8,322 nucleotides of DNA from positions 1 through 8,322 of the forward strand of contig CAWAWJ010000005.1 in the NCBI GenBank assembly GCA_963785735.1, given 5' to 3'. Below, piece after piece: positions 1-5,380 of this stretch; position 1 is the stretch's first letter, and each line of letters opens with the position of its first letter. The DNA comes from REEB95 sp963785735. GTDB taxonomy: Bacteria; Pseudomonadota; Alphaproteobacteria; ATCC43930; CGMCC-115725. The notes beneath the pieces are model-generated. The model had not been told where the DNA came from. It ran no database searches and saw only the letters and a program-made list of their open reading frames with translations. Made by a program: the position numbers and the translations under genes.

Positions 1-288
1 GCGGCAGAGAACCCGCCGGTGGTGCGCGGATGGAAGTTCATGTTTGCGGACCGGGTGCGGGCGCAATTGCAGCCCGGCGTGGACACGGCGCCGCTGGCGG
101 CGGCATTAAAGGCGAAGGGCTGGCATATCGTGGCATGGGATCCGGCGGGCGGCTGGATGACGCTGGCGCTGGGCGCACACGACGCGAAGAGCGTGCCGGA
201 GGCGCTGACACAGTTGCAGGCGTGGCCGCAGTGGGTGGCGGCGGCGGACCCGGATTATCTGCCGGGGCCGGCGACAAACGGGCCGTAA
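1..288 (+). CDS. Unrecognised protein, C-terminal 95 residues (5' end outside window)
   Basis: The frame is open from the first base of the window to a TAA at 286-288, so this is the end of a longer gene. An internal ATG at 40-42 or GTG at 19-21 is unlikely to be the true start. The visible part has no signal peptide, membrane segment or catalytic motif. It runs PGVD, then an Ala/Leu-rich helix (AALKAKGW), then a WDPAGGWMTLAL strand, then a helix ending in ADPDYLPGP. That layout loosely recalls the small alpha/beta prodomain-like module found before or within subtilisin-family proteases, where a 'x-EPDY' stretch closes the fold. The resemblance is weak and I would not name the product from it. 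The gene ends 55 bp before the ArsR-type repressor, with AT-rich sequence between them. Confidence 0.6.
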   Translation, partial: AAENPPVVRGWKFMFADRVRAQLQPGVDTAPLAAALKAKGWHIVAWDPAGGWMTLALGAHDAKSVPEALTQLQAWPQWVAAADPDYLPGPATNGP

Positions 289-333
289 AAAAGTTAAAAT
301 TTAGTGCTTGCGCAGAAGGCGAAACGGGTATTC

Positions 334-353
334 ATTTAACCATATGGTTAAAT
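334..353. promoter_or_regulatory. Perfect 20-bp palindrome over the arsR start codon, probable autoregulatory operator
   Basis: ATTTAACCATATGGTTAAAT is a perfect inverted repeat with no spacer. Its centre falls between bases 343 and 344, exactly in front of the ATG of the repressor gene, so the right half-site encodes Met-Val-Lys. Winged-helix ArsR dimers bind two-fold symmetric sites of about this length, and regulators of the ArsR/SRPBCC pair type usually repress their own operon. There is no clear Shine-Dalgarno sequence within 15 bp of the ATG, so the transcript may be leaderless or nearly so. A weak -10-like TATTCA lies at 329-334. Binding is inferred; the symmetry is seen directly. Confidence 0.75.
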
Positions 354-706
354 ATAATGAGGCGACGCTGGACCGGACGTTTGCCGCGCTGGCGGACCCG
401 ACGCGGCGCAACCTGCTGCGGCTGCTGTCGCGCGGAGAGACACGCGTGACGGAGCTGGCGCGGCCCTTTGCGATGTCATTGCCGGCGGTCTCCAAGCACC
501 TGGGGGTGCTGGAGCGGGCGGGGCTGCTGCAGCGGCGGCGGCAGGGTCGCGAACATCAAATGCAACTCCAAGCCGCGCCGATGAAGGAAGCGGCGCGATG
601 GATGGAGGAATACCGGACTTTCTGGGAAGGATCGCTGGATCAACTGGCAGCCTACCTCGAAGACTCAACATCACCAAAAACACCAACAAAGAAGGAAAAA
701 TCATGA
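344..706 (+). CDS. ArsR-family winged-helix transcriptional repressor
   Basis: This 120-residue protein is a DNA-binding repressor. Its N-terminus (DRTFAALADPTRRNLLRLL, residues 10-28) is the classic ArsR helix 1-2 signature. The recognition helix lies near residues 46-58 (LPAVSKHLGVLERAG) and is followed by a basic wing (RRRQGRE). It contains no cysteine, so it cannot be a thiol-based metal sensor like ArsR or SmtB proper. It belongs to the metal-independent group that sits next to AHSA1/SRPBCC genes. A TTG at 308 in the same frame would add 12 residues, but the ATG at 344 matches the usual MV-start of this group and sits in the palindromic operator. The C-terminus is a short Lys/Thr/Ser tail. 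The stop codon overlaps the next start (ATGA), so the two proteins are probably made together. The inducing signal is unknown. Confidence 0.9.
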   Translation: MVKYNEATLDRTFAALADPTRRNLLRLLSRGETRVTELARPFAMSLPAVSKHLGVLERAGLLQRRRQGREHQMQLQAAPMKEAARWMEEYRTFWEGSLDQLAAYLEDSTSPKTPTKKEKS

Positions 707-1173
707 ATACCACGACTGAACCCACGCTCGCTCTGAACGTGAAGAAATGGATCAAGGCGCCGGCGGCCCGCGTTTTCGCGGCCTGGACGACACCGGACCA
801 AGTTCGCCAATGGCTGGGATCCAAAGGCAACTTCAGCATCGCGTCCGCCAAGATTGACGCGCGGCCGGGCGGCGAATACTGCTTCAACGCGGTCTCGCCG
901 CAGGGGGAGAAAGTGGTTCGCGGAACCTATCGCGAAGTGAGTCCGCCGAAGCGGCTGGTCTTCACCTGGTCTTCCAACAGTTCCTGCTCGGGCGCGGGCG
1001 GGGTCAGCGAAACCTTGGTGACAGTCGACTTCGTGGAAATCGACGGCGGCACGGATGTGCGGATAACCCATGAACTGTTCACCAGCGCGGAAGCGCGCGA
1101 CCAGCATAACGCCGGCTGGACAGTCTGCCTGGACAATATGGTTCAGGTGCTGGCCGGGGTGAAGGTCCTGTAG
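703..1173 (+). CDS. SRPBCC / AHSA1-domain protein
   Basis: A 156-residue protein of the START/Bet v1-like SRPBCC superfamily, AHSA1 type. This fold forms a hydrophobic cavity that usually binds a small ligand. The family signature is present: a strand leading into APAARVFAAWTTPDQVRQWLG (residues 19-39), a PGGEY turn (55-59), GTYREVSPPKRLVFTW (74-89), and a long C-terminal helix including HNAGWTVCLDNMVQVL (135-150). Length is normal for the family. The start ATG at 703 overlaps the repressor's stop and has AAGGA six bases upstream (692-696). No export signal is visible, so it is probably cytoplasmic. Genes of this kind are commonly paired with metal-independent ArsR repressors, and the pair may respond to a small molecule held by this protein. 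The ligand and reaction cannot be read from the sequence. A Ser/Gly/Cys-rich loop (SSNSSCSGAGG, 90-100) is slightly unusual. Confidence 0.88.
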   Translation: MNTTTEPTLALNVKKWIKAPAARVFAAWTTPDQVRQWLGSKGNFSIASAKIDARPGGEYCFNAVSPQGEKVVRGTYREVSPPKRLVFTWSSNSSCSGAGGVSETLVTVDFVEIDGGTDVRITHELFTSAEARDQHNAGWTVCLDNMVQVLAGVKVL

Positions 1174-1179
1174 GACGGA

Positions 1180-1213
1180 GGCCGGGGTTCGAGGCAAGTC
1201 TCGAACCCCGGCC
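1180..1213. terminator. 14-bp perfect hairpin between convergent genes
   Basis: Bases 1180-1193 (GGCCGGGGTTCGAG) and 1200-1213 are exact reverse complements around a six-base loop (GCAAGT). The hairpin lies between the stop of the SRPBCC gene (1173) and the stop of lpxI on the other strand (1217), so it probably ends transcription in both directions. Neither side has a T-run, so it is not a classical intrinsic terminator. A stem this GC-rich may act through RNA stability or as a Rho-assisted stop. Confidence 0.65.
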
Positions 1214-1216
1214 CGC

Positions 1217-2098
1217 CTACGCGGCGGCGTAGCCAAGGAGTTGGATGCCGGCGTCGCGGGCTTCAGCGAGGACGGCGTCTTTTTCGAGGATGAGGGTGCT
1301 TCCAGATTCGAGGGCGGCGGCATGAATCTTGGCGTCGCGCAGGGCGTCGAGGGTGGTGCGGCCAAAGACGGGGACATCGAAGCGGAAGTCGTGGCCGGGC
1401 TTGGAGGTCTTGACGAAGAGAGGGTCGGAGGCTTCGAGTGAGCCGGCGCGCTGGAGCATCACATCGGTGCCTTCGAAGGCTTCGACGGCGATAACGGTGC
1501 CCGCACTGACGACGAGGCCTTGGCCGATGTCGAGCCGCGCGACCTCGCGGGCGAGGCGGATGCCGAAGGCGAGGGTGTCGGCGGCGACGCGCTGGCGGCC
1601 GCCGGTCATGACGCCGGGGGTGGCGAGTTCGTGGTCGAGAAAGGCGCGGGCGTCGAGGAGGCGGACGCCGATGGCCTCAATTTCGCGGGCGAGGGCGCCG
1701 AAGATGGTGGCGGCGTTGCGTTCCTTGAGGGTGGCGAGGAGGGCGAGGGCCTTGAGGTCGGGATGCAGGCCGTGAAAGAGACGGCGCGGGCGGATTTGGC
1801 CGGCCATGATGGCGGAGCCGGCGCCGAGGCGGCGCAAGGCCTTGAGCATGTGGCCGACCTGGCCAACGAGGATGGTGGCGCGTTCATCGGGCGGGAAAGA
1901 GTCGATGAGCTCGGGCGCGGTTTCCTCTGCAAAGGCGATGAGACGGACGGGCTGGCCGGCGGCGCGCAGGGCGCGCACGGTGATTTGCGGGTAGAGGCCG
2001 CAGCCGGCGATGACAGCAACGGGGCGGGCGGCGTCGAAATTGTCCGGCAGGAAACGGGAAGCGCCGGAGGGCTGGAGATTGGCGGAGGGCGGGTTCAC
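1217..2098 (-). CDS. lpxI: LpxI, UDP-2,3-diacylglucosamine pyrophosphatase
   Basis: LpxI hydrolyses UDP-2,3-diacylglucosamine to lipid X and UMP, the fourth step of lipid A synthesis. It replaces the unrelated LpxH in many bacteria, so the source should make lipopolysaccharide. The 293-residue length fits the family (the Caulobacter enzyme is about 283). The N-terminal domain opens with VAVIAGCGLYP (residues 28-37). The C-terminal DUF1009 domain carries the family hallmark SAGTVIAVEAFEGTD (198-212) and a KTSKPGHDFRFDVP stretch (230-243). The latter probably holds the aspartate corresponding to the catalytic Asp225 of Caulobacter LpxI, but that alignment is my inference. I chose the GTG at 2096-2098, which overlaps the upstream stop (GTGA). 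No ATG precedes the conserved domain in frame, and the longer open frame up to 2230 lies inside the upstream gene. A GAGGAG about 14 bases upstream is distant, so translation probably relies on coupling. Confidence 0.92.
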   Translation of the reverse strand: MNPPSANLQPSGASRFLPDNFDAARPVAVIAGCGLYPQITVRALRAAGQPVRLIAFAEETAPELIDSFPPDERATILVGQVGHMLKALRRLGAGSAIMAGQIRPRRLFHGLHPDLKALALLATLKERNAATIFGALAREIEAIGVRLLDARAFLDHELATPGVMTGGRQRVAADTLAFGIRLAREVARLDIGQGLVVSAGTVIAVEAFEGTDVMLQRAGSLEASDPLFVKTSKPGHDFRFDVPVFGRTTLDALRDAKIHAAALESGSTLILEKDAVLAEARDAGIQLLGYAAA

Positions 2099-2889
2099 TG
2101 AAGGAAGCGCGGCTCCTCGACGGAAATGCCCTTGGTGAATTCCGCGGGCGTGACGAGGCGGGGATGAAGCCCTTGCGCGCCGCGGGTGAAGTCCACGCGG
2201 GCGGCGGCCCAGCGCGCCATTTCGACCCAACCGCCGAATTGATGGTTTTGGACGAGGCTGATGGCGGCGAGTTGCAGCGGGTATTTTTGCGCAAGCGAGG
2301 CGCGGGTGAGGGTGGCGAATTGGCCGGTCTGGAGGGTTTCGGTGAAGCCAGTGGAGGGAACGGTGAGGTTGACGGTGCCATCAAAGACGGCGATGGAAAC
2401 TTCGTCGGCCGCGGCGATGACGACGAGGGACTGGGAAAGGCAGCTCAATTGTGCGAGGGGCGTGGTGATGGCGAGGGTCGAGGTGGGCCGGGGCACGCGC
2501 ATGGCGAGGGCGAGGGCGCCCTGGTCGAGCACAAGGTTCATCTGGCTGGGGGAAGGCTCGTATTCGCGGTCGGTGCTGGTGTCGGCGACCGGCTCCTGAG
2601 TGAAGGAGGTGAGGGTGAGGTGGCCGCCGTCGGGCAGGCAGAGCGCGGAGCCGTTGGACAAAACGAGGACGAGCGGCTGGGCCGGGGGCGCGGTGATGAC
2701 CTGGCCGGAGGCGTTGAAAGTCTGGCCGCGGGCGAGGGTGTTCGTGCCGGCGGCGGATTGCGCGGTGATGCCGTCGCGCGCGGTGTGGACGTAAATGAGG
2801 CCGGGCTCGTTCACGGCCCAGGCGGCGGCTGGCAGGAGCCAGACGGCGGCGCAGACCAAGGCGCGGTGAAGGAATGGGCGGCGCGTCAT
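2095..2889 (-). CDS. Secreted FecR-domain-like protein
   Basis: A 264-residue protein with a clear Sec signal peptide: basic MTRRPFLHR, a hydrophobic core, then an AWA cleavage site near residue 25. It is probably periplasmic or surface-exposed. The body is rich in beta strands with the rhythm of a FecR domain: 'ARGQTFNASGQVITAPPAQPLVLVLSNGSALCLPDGGHLTL' near 53-92, and later 'IAVFDGTVNLTV' followed by a 'LQTGQFATLTR' stretch. The FecR fold here lacks the cytoplasmic and transmembrane parts of true FecR anti-sigma regulators. Free-standing exported FecR-domain proteins of this type are common in Verrucomicrobia and have no settled function. It begins in the stop of leuS (ATGA) and ends in the start of lpxI (GTGA), so all three are probably co-transcribed. 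A link to outer-membrane biogenesis through lpxI is possible but unproven. Confidence 0.75.
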   Translation of the reverse strand: MTRRPFLHRALVCAAVWLLPAAAWAVNEPGLIYVHTARDGITAQSAAGTNTLARGQTFNASGQVITAPPAQPLVLVLSNGSALCLPDGGHLTLTSFTQEPVADTSTDREYEPSPSQMNLVLDQGALALAMRVPRPTSTLAITTPLAQLSCLSQSLVVIAAADEVSIAVFDGTVNLTVPSTGFTETLQTGQFATLTRASLAQKYPLQLAAISLVQNHQFGGWVEMARWAAARVDFTRGAQGLHPRLVTPAEFTKGISVEEPRFLQ

Positions 2890-2981
2890 TTCACGACGAG
2901 GTTGAGGATTTTTCCGGGGACGTAAATCTCCTTCACGAGGGTCTTGCCGGCGAGGTGCGGGGCGACGCGTTCGTCCTCTGC
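2886..2981 (-). CDS. leuS: Leucyl-tRNA synthetase, C-terminal end only (cut at a sequence junction)
   Basis: The last 31 residues match the very end of bacterial LeuRS: DERVAPHLAGK, then TLVKEIYVPGKILNLVVK and the stop at 2886-2888. The pattern 'V-K-x-I-Y-V-P-G-K-x-x-N-x-V' closes the C-terminal domain that contacts the tRNA in this enzyme. Upstream of about position 2981 the reading frame stays open to 3197 but encodes low-complexity Asp/Arg/Gln-rich sequence unlike LeuRS, and the other strand takes over as coding. The synthetase (normally 800 residues or more) is therefore missing all but its tail. The stop overlaps the next gene's start. Identification of the tail is good despite its shortness. 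The cause of truncation is discussed under the junction. Confidence 0.8.
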   Translation of the reverse strand, partial: AEDERVAPHLAGKTLVKEIYVPGKILNLVVK

Positions 2982-3000
2982 CTGTTGCTGCTGGTCGCGC
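2973..3000. other. Probable chimeric junction between two genomes
   Basis: To the left, the minus strand codes for the tail of LeuRS. To the right, the plus strand codes for the tail of a membrane protein. Both genes lose their bodies within the same roughly 30 bases. The stretch CCTGTTGCTGCTGGTCGCG (2981-2999) reads sensibly in either frame (RDQQQQA on minus, LCLLLLVAR on plus), so it could be the short shared sequence where an assembly switched genomes. No insertion sequence, direct repeat or recombinase gene is present. The exact breakpoint cannot be placed from one sequence. Confidence 0.65.
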
Positions 3001-3146
3001 GCCTGTCGCATTGGATTGCTTTTTCGCGCGAGAATACGGTCAACCCGCTGCGTGCCATCGGCGTCGTGCTGACCGTCCTGGTGATCGCGGCGGCGGCGAT
3101 CATCCTCATCATCCAGTTCTTCCGCATCGCGCCGGTCATGATGTAA
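2979..3146 (+). CDS. Membrane protein tail, probably MAPEG family (5' part missing)
   Basis: About 55 residues remain. A hydrophobic segment ending in LLLLVARLSHWIAF is followed by a polar loop (SRENTVNPLRAIG) and a second membrane helix (VVLTVLVIAAAAIILIIQFF). The arrangement 'aliphatic helix, V-A-R-L-x-H, short loop with R-A-I-G, final helix' is what the end of bacterial MAPEG proteins looks like. These are four-helix membrane proteins related to microsomal glutathione transferase. A GST gene follows 68 bp downstream, which agrees with that reading. The frame remains open leftwards to an ATG at 2874, but that part is the reverse of the LeuRS tail and is not credible coding sequence. The family call is moderate; two membrane helices in a C-terminal fragment is the firm observation. 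Confidence 0.55.
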   Translation, partial: CLLLLVARLSHWIAFSRENTVNPLRAIGVVLTVLVIAAAAIILIIQFFRIAPVMM

Positions 3147-3214
3147 CAATCCGCCGATAGACAAGGCGCCGGCCGCCGGAGAAGATGCGGCAACCAATCA
3201 CGGGAGGATGAACC

Positions 3215-3829
3215 ATGCTGACCCTATGCTATTGCCCCGGCGCCTGCTCGATGGCCTCGCATATCGTGCTCGAAGAAAGCGGCGAGACCTATCAGGGCCG
3301 CAAGGTCGATCTCGGCAAGGGCGAGCAGCGTTCGGAAGCGTATCTCAAGATCAATCCGCAGGGCCGCGTTCCCGCGCTCGGCCTCGATAATGGCGAGTTC
3401 ATCTCCGAGAACACGGCGATCCTGCCGTTCCTCGGCAAGCGCTTCAATCTCTGGGCCAACGATCCGATCGCCGAAGCGAAGATGATGTCCTTCATCGGCT
3501 GGGTCGCCTCGAGCGTCCATCCGGCACAAGCGCATATCGGCCGGCCCGAGCGCTATGCCAGCGATCCGGCGGCGCACCAGAATCTGCGCGACACCGGCAA
3601 GAAGGTGTTCCACGGCTATCTCGAACAGATCGACGCGATGTATGAAGGCAAGGACTATCTGTTCGACAAATTCTCGGTCGCCGACCCTTATGCCTTCGTG
3701 CTCTACACCTGGGGCGTCCGGCGCGAGATCCCGATGGAGACGATGAAGAATTACACCGCGTTCAAGGACCGCATGCTGCAGCGGCCGGCGGTACAGCGCG
3801 TGGTCGCGGACGAGAATATTAAGCTGTAA
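3215..3829 (+). CDS. Beta-class-like glutathione S-transferase
   Basis: A 204-residue cytoplasmic protein of standard GST length, which conjugates or reduces substrates with glutathione. The N-terminal thioredoxin-like domain starts MLTLCYCPGACSMASHIVL. Cys11 lies where beta-class GSTs (for example Proteus mirabilis GST B1-1) carry their glutathione-bonding Cys10. The cis-proline signature NPQGRVPAL (residues 47-55) and the glutathione-binding SEN (64-66) are intact. The C-terminal helical domain contains the folding motif DKFSVADPYAFVLYTW, with the conserved N-capping Ser and Asp. The extra cysteines at 5 and 7 give a CxCxxxC pattern that could affect redox behaviour. A strong Shine-Dalgarno (GGGAGGA, 3202-3208) lies six bases before the ATG. 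The MAPEG-like tail upstream suggests a small glutathione-related operon. The substrate is unknown. Confidence 0.92.
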   Translation: MLTLCYCPGACSMASHIVLEESGETYQGRKVDLGKGEQRSEAYLKINPQGRVPALGLDNGEFISENTAILPFLGKRFNLWANDPIAEAKMMSFIGWVASSVHPAQAHIGRPERYASDPAAHQNLRDTGKKVFHGYLEQIDAMYEGKDYLFDKFSVADPYAFVLYTWGVRREIPMETMKNYTAFKDRMLQRPAVQRVVADENIKL

Positions 3830-3846
3830 TCCGCCAACCTATCAGC

Positions 3847-3928
3847 CGTCATTGCGAGCGGAGCGAAGCAATCCAGAGCCTCACACGTTGCTCTGGATTG
3901 CTTCGTCGCCGCGCTCCTCGCAATGACG
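3847..3928. repeat. 82-bp palindromic interspersed repeat (GTCATTGCGAG type)
   Basis: The outer arms CGTCATTGCGAG (3847-3858) and CTCGCAATGACG (3917-3928) are exact inverted repeats. Inner arms of 15 bp (3864-3878 and 3891-3905, containing AGCAATCCAGAG) also pair exactly around a 12-base loop. Five unpaired bases on the left face eleven on the right as an internal bulge. Sequences of this form recur in intergenic regions of many alphaproteobacteria and other bacteria, probably as non-autonomous repeats. It fills most of the space between the convergent GST and crotonase genes, so as RNA it would fold into a long hairpin that could protect or end both transcripts. Confidence 0.8.
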
Positions 3929-3948
3929 ATGTTTTATGGACGGGGCGT

Positions 3949-4728
3949 TTACTCACCGAGCCAGTTCGGCTTGCGCTTGTTGAGGAAGGCGTCCATGCCT
4001 TCGCGGAAGTCCTTGCTCATATAGCACATGAGGATGAGGTCCTGCCCTTCGCCGGGCGGGATGCGTGACATCAGGCGATGCATCGCCTCCTTAGTCGCGC
4101 GCAAGGTCAGCGGCGCGAGGCCGGCGACGGTCTGTGCCAACTCTTCGGCGCGCGCCATCAGCGCCGCGTGATCGGGGAGCACCTCGCTGACCAGGCCGAC
4201 CTTCAGCGCCTCCTCTGCCTCGACCAGCCGCGCGGTGAAGATAATCTCCTTGGCGCGGGCGACACCGATCAGCGCCACCAGCCGCGCGTAATTGCCCATC
4301 GAGAGGCAATTGCCGAGCGTGCGCGCGACCGGAAAGCCAAAGCGTGCATTGGCCGCGGCGATGCGCAGATCGCAGGCCGCCGCGAGCGCGCCGCCGCCGC
4401 CGGTGCAGGCGCCCGAGATCACCGCGATGGTCGGCACGCGGCAGTGCTCGAGCGCGCCGACGACACGGTCGATGCGGCTCTCATAGGCGATCGCGTCATC
4501 GGCGGTTTTGAACGCCTTGAACTGCGAAATGTCGGTGCCGGAGGCAAAGGCCTTCTCGCCTGCCCCGGTCAGCAGCATCACCTTGACCGAGCGCTCCTGC
4601 TCCATGCTTTGGCAGATCTCGGCCAGGCGCTCATACATCGCGAAGGTGAAAGCGTTGCGCGCCTGCGGCCGGTTGAAGGTCACGCGGGCGATTCCGTCCT
4701 TAACCTCATAAAGAAGCTCTTCTTCCAC
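3949..4728 (-). CDS. Crotonase-superfamily protein (enoyl-CoA hydratase/isomerase-like)
   Basis: A 259-residue protein of normal crotonase length, acting on acyl-CoA thioesters in the cytoplasm. The fold markers are present: IARVTFNRPQARNAF (residues 13-27), the first oxyanion-hole strand FASGTDISQF (61-70), and the Gly-rich second oxyanion segment SGACTGGGGALAAACDLRIA (105-124). Glu161 aligns with the second catalytic glutamate of rat enoyl-CoA hydratase (Glu164). The position of the first (Glu144, in the FGQPE motif) is Val134 here, within FGFPVARTLGNCLS. Ordinary hydration by the two-glutamate mechanism is therefore doubtful; isomerase, hydrolase or another thioester reaction is possible. 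The start is a GTG at 4726-4728 with GGAG six bases upstream. It stands alone, convergent with the GST gene and divergent from the XRE regulator. Confidence 0.9.
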   Translation of the reverse strand: MEEELLYEVKDGIARVTFNRPQARNAFTFAMYERLAEICQSMEQERSVKVMLLTGAGEKAFASGTDISQFKAFKTADDAIAYESRIDRVVGALEHCRVPTIAVISGACTGGGGALAAACDLRIAAANARFGFPVARTLGNCLSMGNYARLVALIGVARAKEIIFTARLVEAEEALKVGLVSEVLPDHAALMARAEELAQTVAGLAPLTLRATKEAMHRLMSRIPPGEGQDLILMCYMSKDFREGMDAFLNKRKPNWLGE

Positions 4729-4773
4729 GGCTATCTCCAGCGCTGAGGGTGAAAAATACTATGTGATATGGGC

Positions 4774-4818
4774 AACCGATTAACGGTTACACCATAAAAT
4801 TGTAAAATGTTTATACAA
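4774..4818 (-). promoter_or_regulatory. Candidate crotonase promoter with two small inverted repeats
   Basis: The 205-bp divergent spacer (4729-4933) is clearly richer in A and T than its surroundings. On the minus strand, TTGTAT (4818-4813) and TATGGT (4796-4791) are 16 bp apart and could be -35 and -10 boxes for the crotonase gene. Two inverted repeats lie here: TTGTA-N9-TACAA (4800-4818), over the -35 box, and AACCG-N5-CGGTT (4774-4788), just past the -10 box. Such placement would suit repressor binding, possibly by the divergent XRE protein. The half-sites are only five bases long, so chance is a real alternative. I see no convincing promoter for the plus strand in the rest of the spacer. 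Confidence 0.3.
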
Positions 4819-4933
4819 CCCAACTTCCAGTGTGCTGCACGAAAACACGAGAGTATGCTCCGCGCCGCTTTCGTTACCCATTTGTGATTCCTCACCAAAA
4901 ACCTAGCCCGCCAGGTCCTTTTCATAACGAATC

Positions 4934-5380
4934 ATGTCCGAGAGTGATAGTCGGCTACCGCCGGGTCGCCCCCGCCGACCTAGACATACGGCAAAAGAGC
5001 ATGGCCCCGACCCCATCGACCTTCATGTCGGCGGTCAGTTGCGCATGGCCCGCGAACTTGCCGGATTGACCCAAACCGAGGTCGGGCGCGAGCTCGGCAT
5101 GAGTTTTCAGGTCATCCAGAAGTACGAGCAAGGCGAGATCCGCATCTCGGCCAGCCGGCTGCATCAGCTCGCCAAGCTGCTGGGCAAATCCCCGGATTAT
5201 TTTTTCGACGGGATTGTCGGCTCGGACGCGCCGGCGGTCGGGACGCTCGACCGCATGGACATCGAGCTGGTGCGCGCCTTCCGCACGATCCAGAATGGCG
5301 AGCTGCGCCAACTCTTGGTACGACTGGCGCGGGATATCGTCGAGAAGAACCACGGCACTTCCGATACGGACGATAACTAA
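4934..5380 (+). CDS. XRE-family helix-turn-helix transcriptional regulator
   Basis: A 148-residue cytoplasmic DNA-binding protein. The HTH_3/XRE domain spans about residues 29-92: DLHVGGQLRMARELAGLTQTEVGRELG, then the recognition helix SFQVIQKYEQGE (57-68), then ISASRLHQLAKLLGKSPDYFFDG. The N-terminal 28 residues are basic and Pro-rich, probably flexible. The C-terminal part (104-139) is one amphipathic helix (LVRAFRTIQNGELRQLLVRLARDIVEK), likely for oligomerisation, then an acidic tail. Proteins of this design are common and multi-copy in alphaproteobacteria, often as chromosomal regulators without a phage. The start ATG has no strong Shine-Dalgarno sequence. It is divergent from the crotonase gene and lies 168 bp upstream of a small basic protein on the same strand. 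Its targets are unknown. Confidence 0.88.
   Translation: MSESDSRLPPGRPRRPRHTAKEHGPDPIDLHVGGQLRMARELAGLTQTEVGRELGMSFQVIQKYEQGEIRISASRLHQLAKLLGKSPDYFFDGIVGSDAPAVGTLDRMDIELVRAFRTIQNGELRQLLVRLARDIVEKNHGTSDTDDN

Noticed and set aside
1520..2101. Long plus-strand open frame (193 codons) opposite lpxI
   Set aside because: It is the antisense of a well-supported lpxI and encodes Gly/Glu/Ala-rich sequence without motifs, as expected in GC-rich DNA. It has no credible start signal.
2099..2230. Upstream extension of lpxI to position 2230
   Set aside because: It would lie wholly inside the FecR-like gene, and its residues do not resemble LpxI. The GTG that overlaps the upstream stop gives the normal family length.
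2164..2925. Plus-strand open frame of 253 codons opposite the FecR-like gene
   Set aside because: Its product is dominated by Gly, Glu and Ala repeats with no recognisable fold. The minus strand has a signal peptide and overlaps typical of an operon.
2982..3197. Upstream continuation of the leuS frame
   Set aside because: The frame is open, but the Asp/Arg-rich residues do not match the C-terminal domain of LeuRS, and the plus strand encodes membrane helices here.
4078..4746. Plus-strand open frame of 222 codons opposite the crotonase gene
   Set aside because: It is the complement of a clear crotonase. Its composition is Arg/His/Gly-rich and it has no domain signature.
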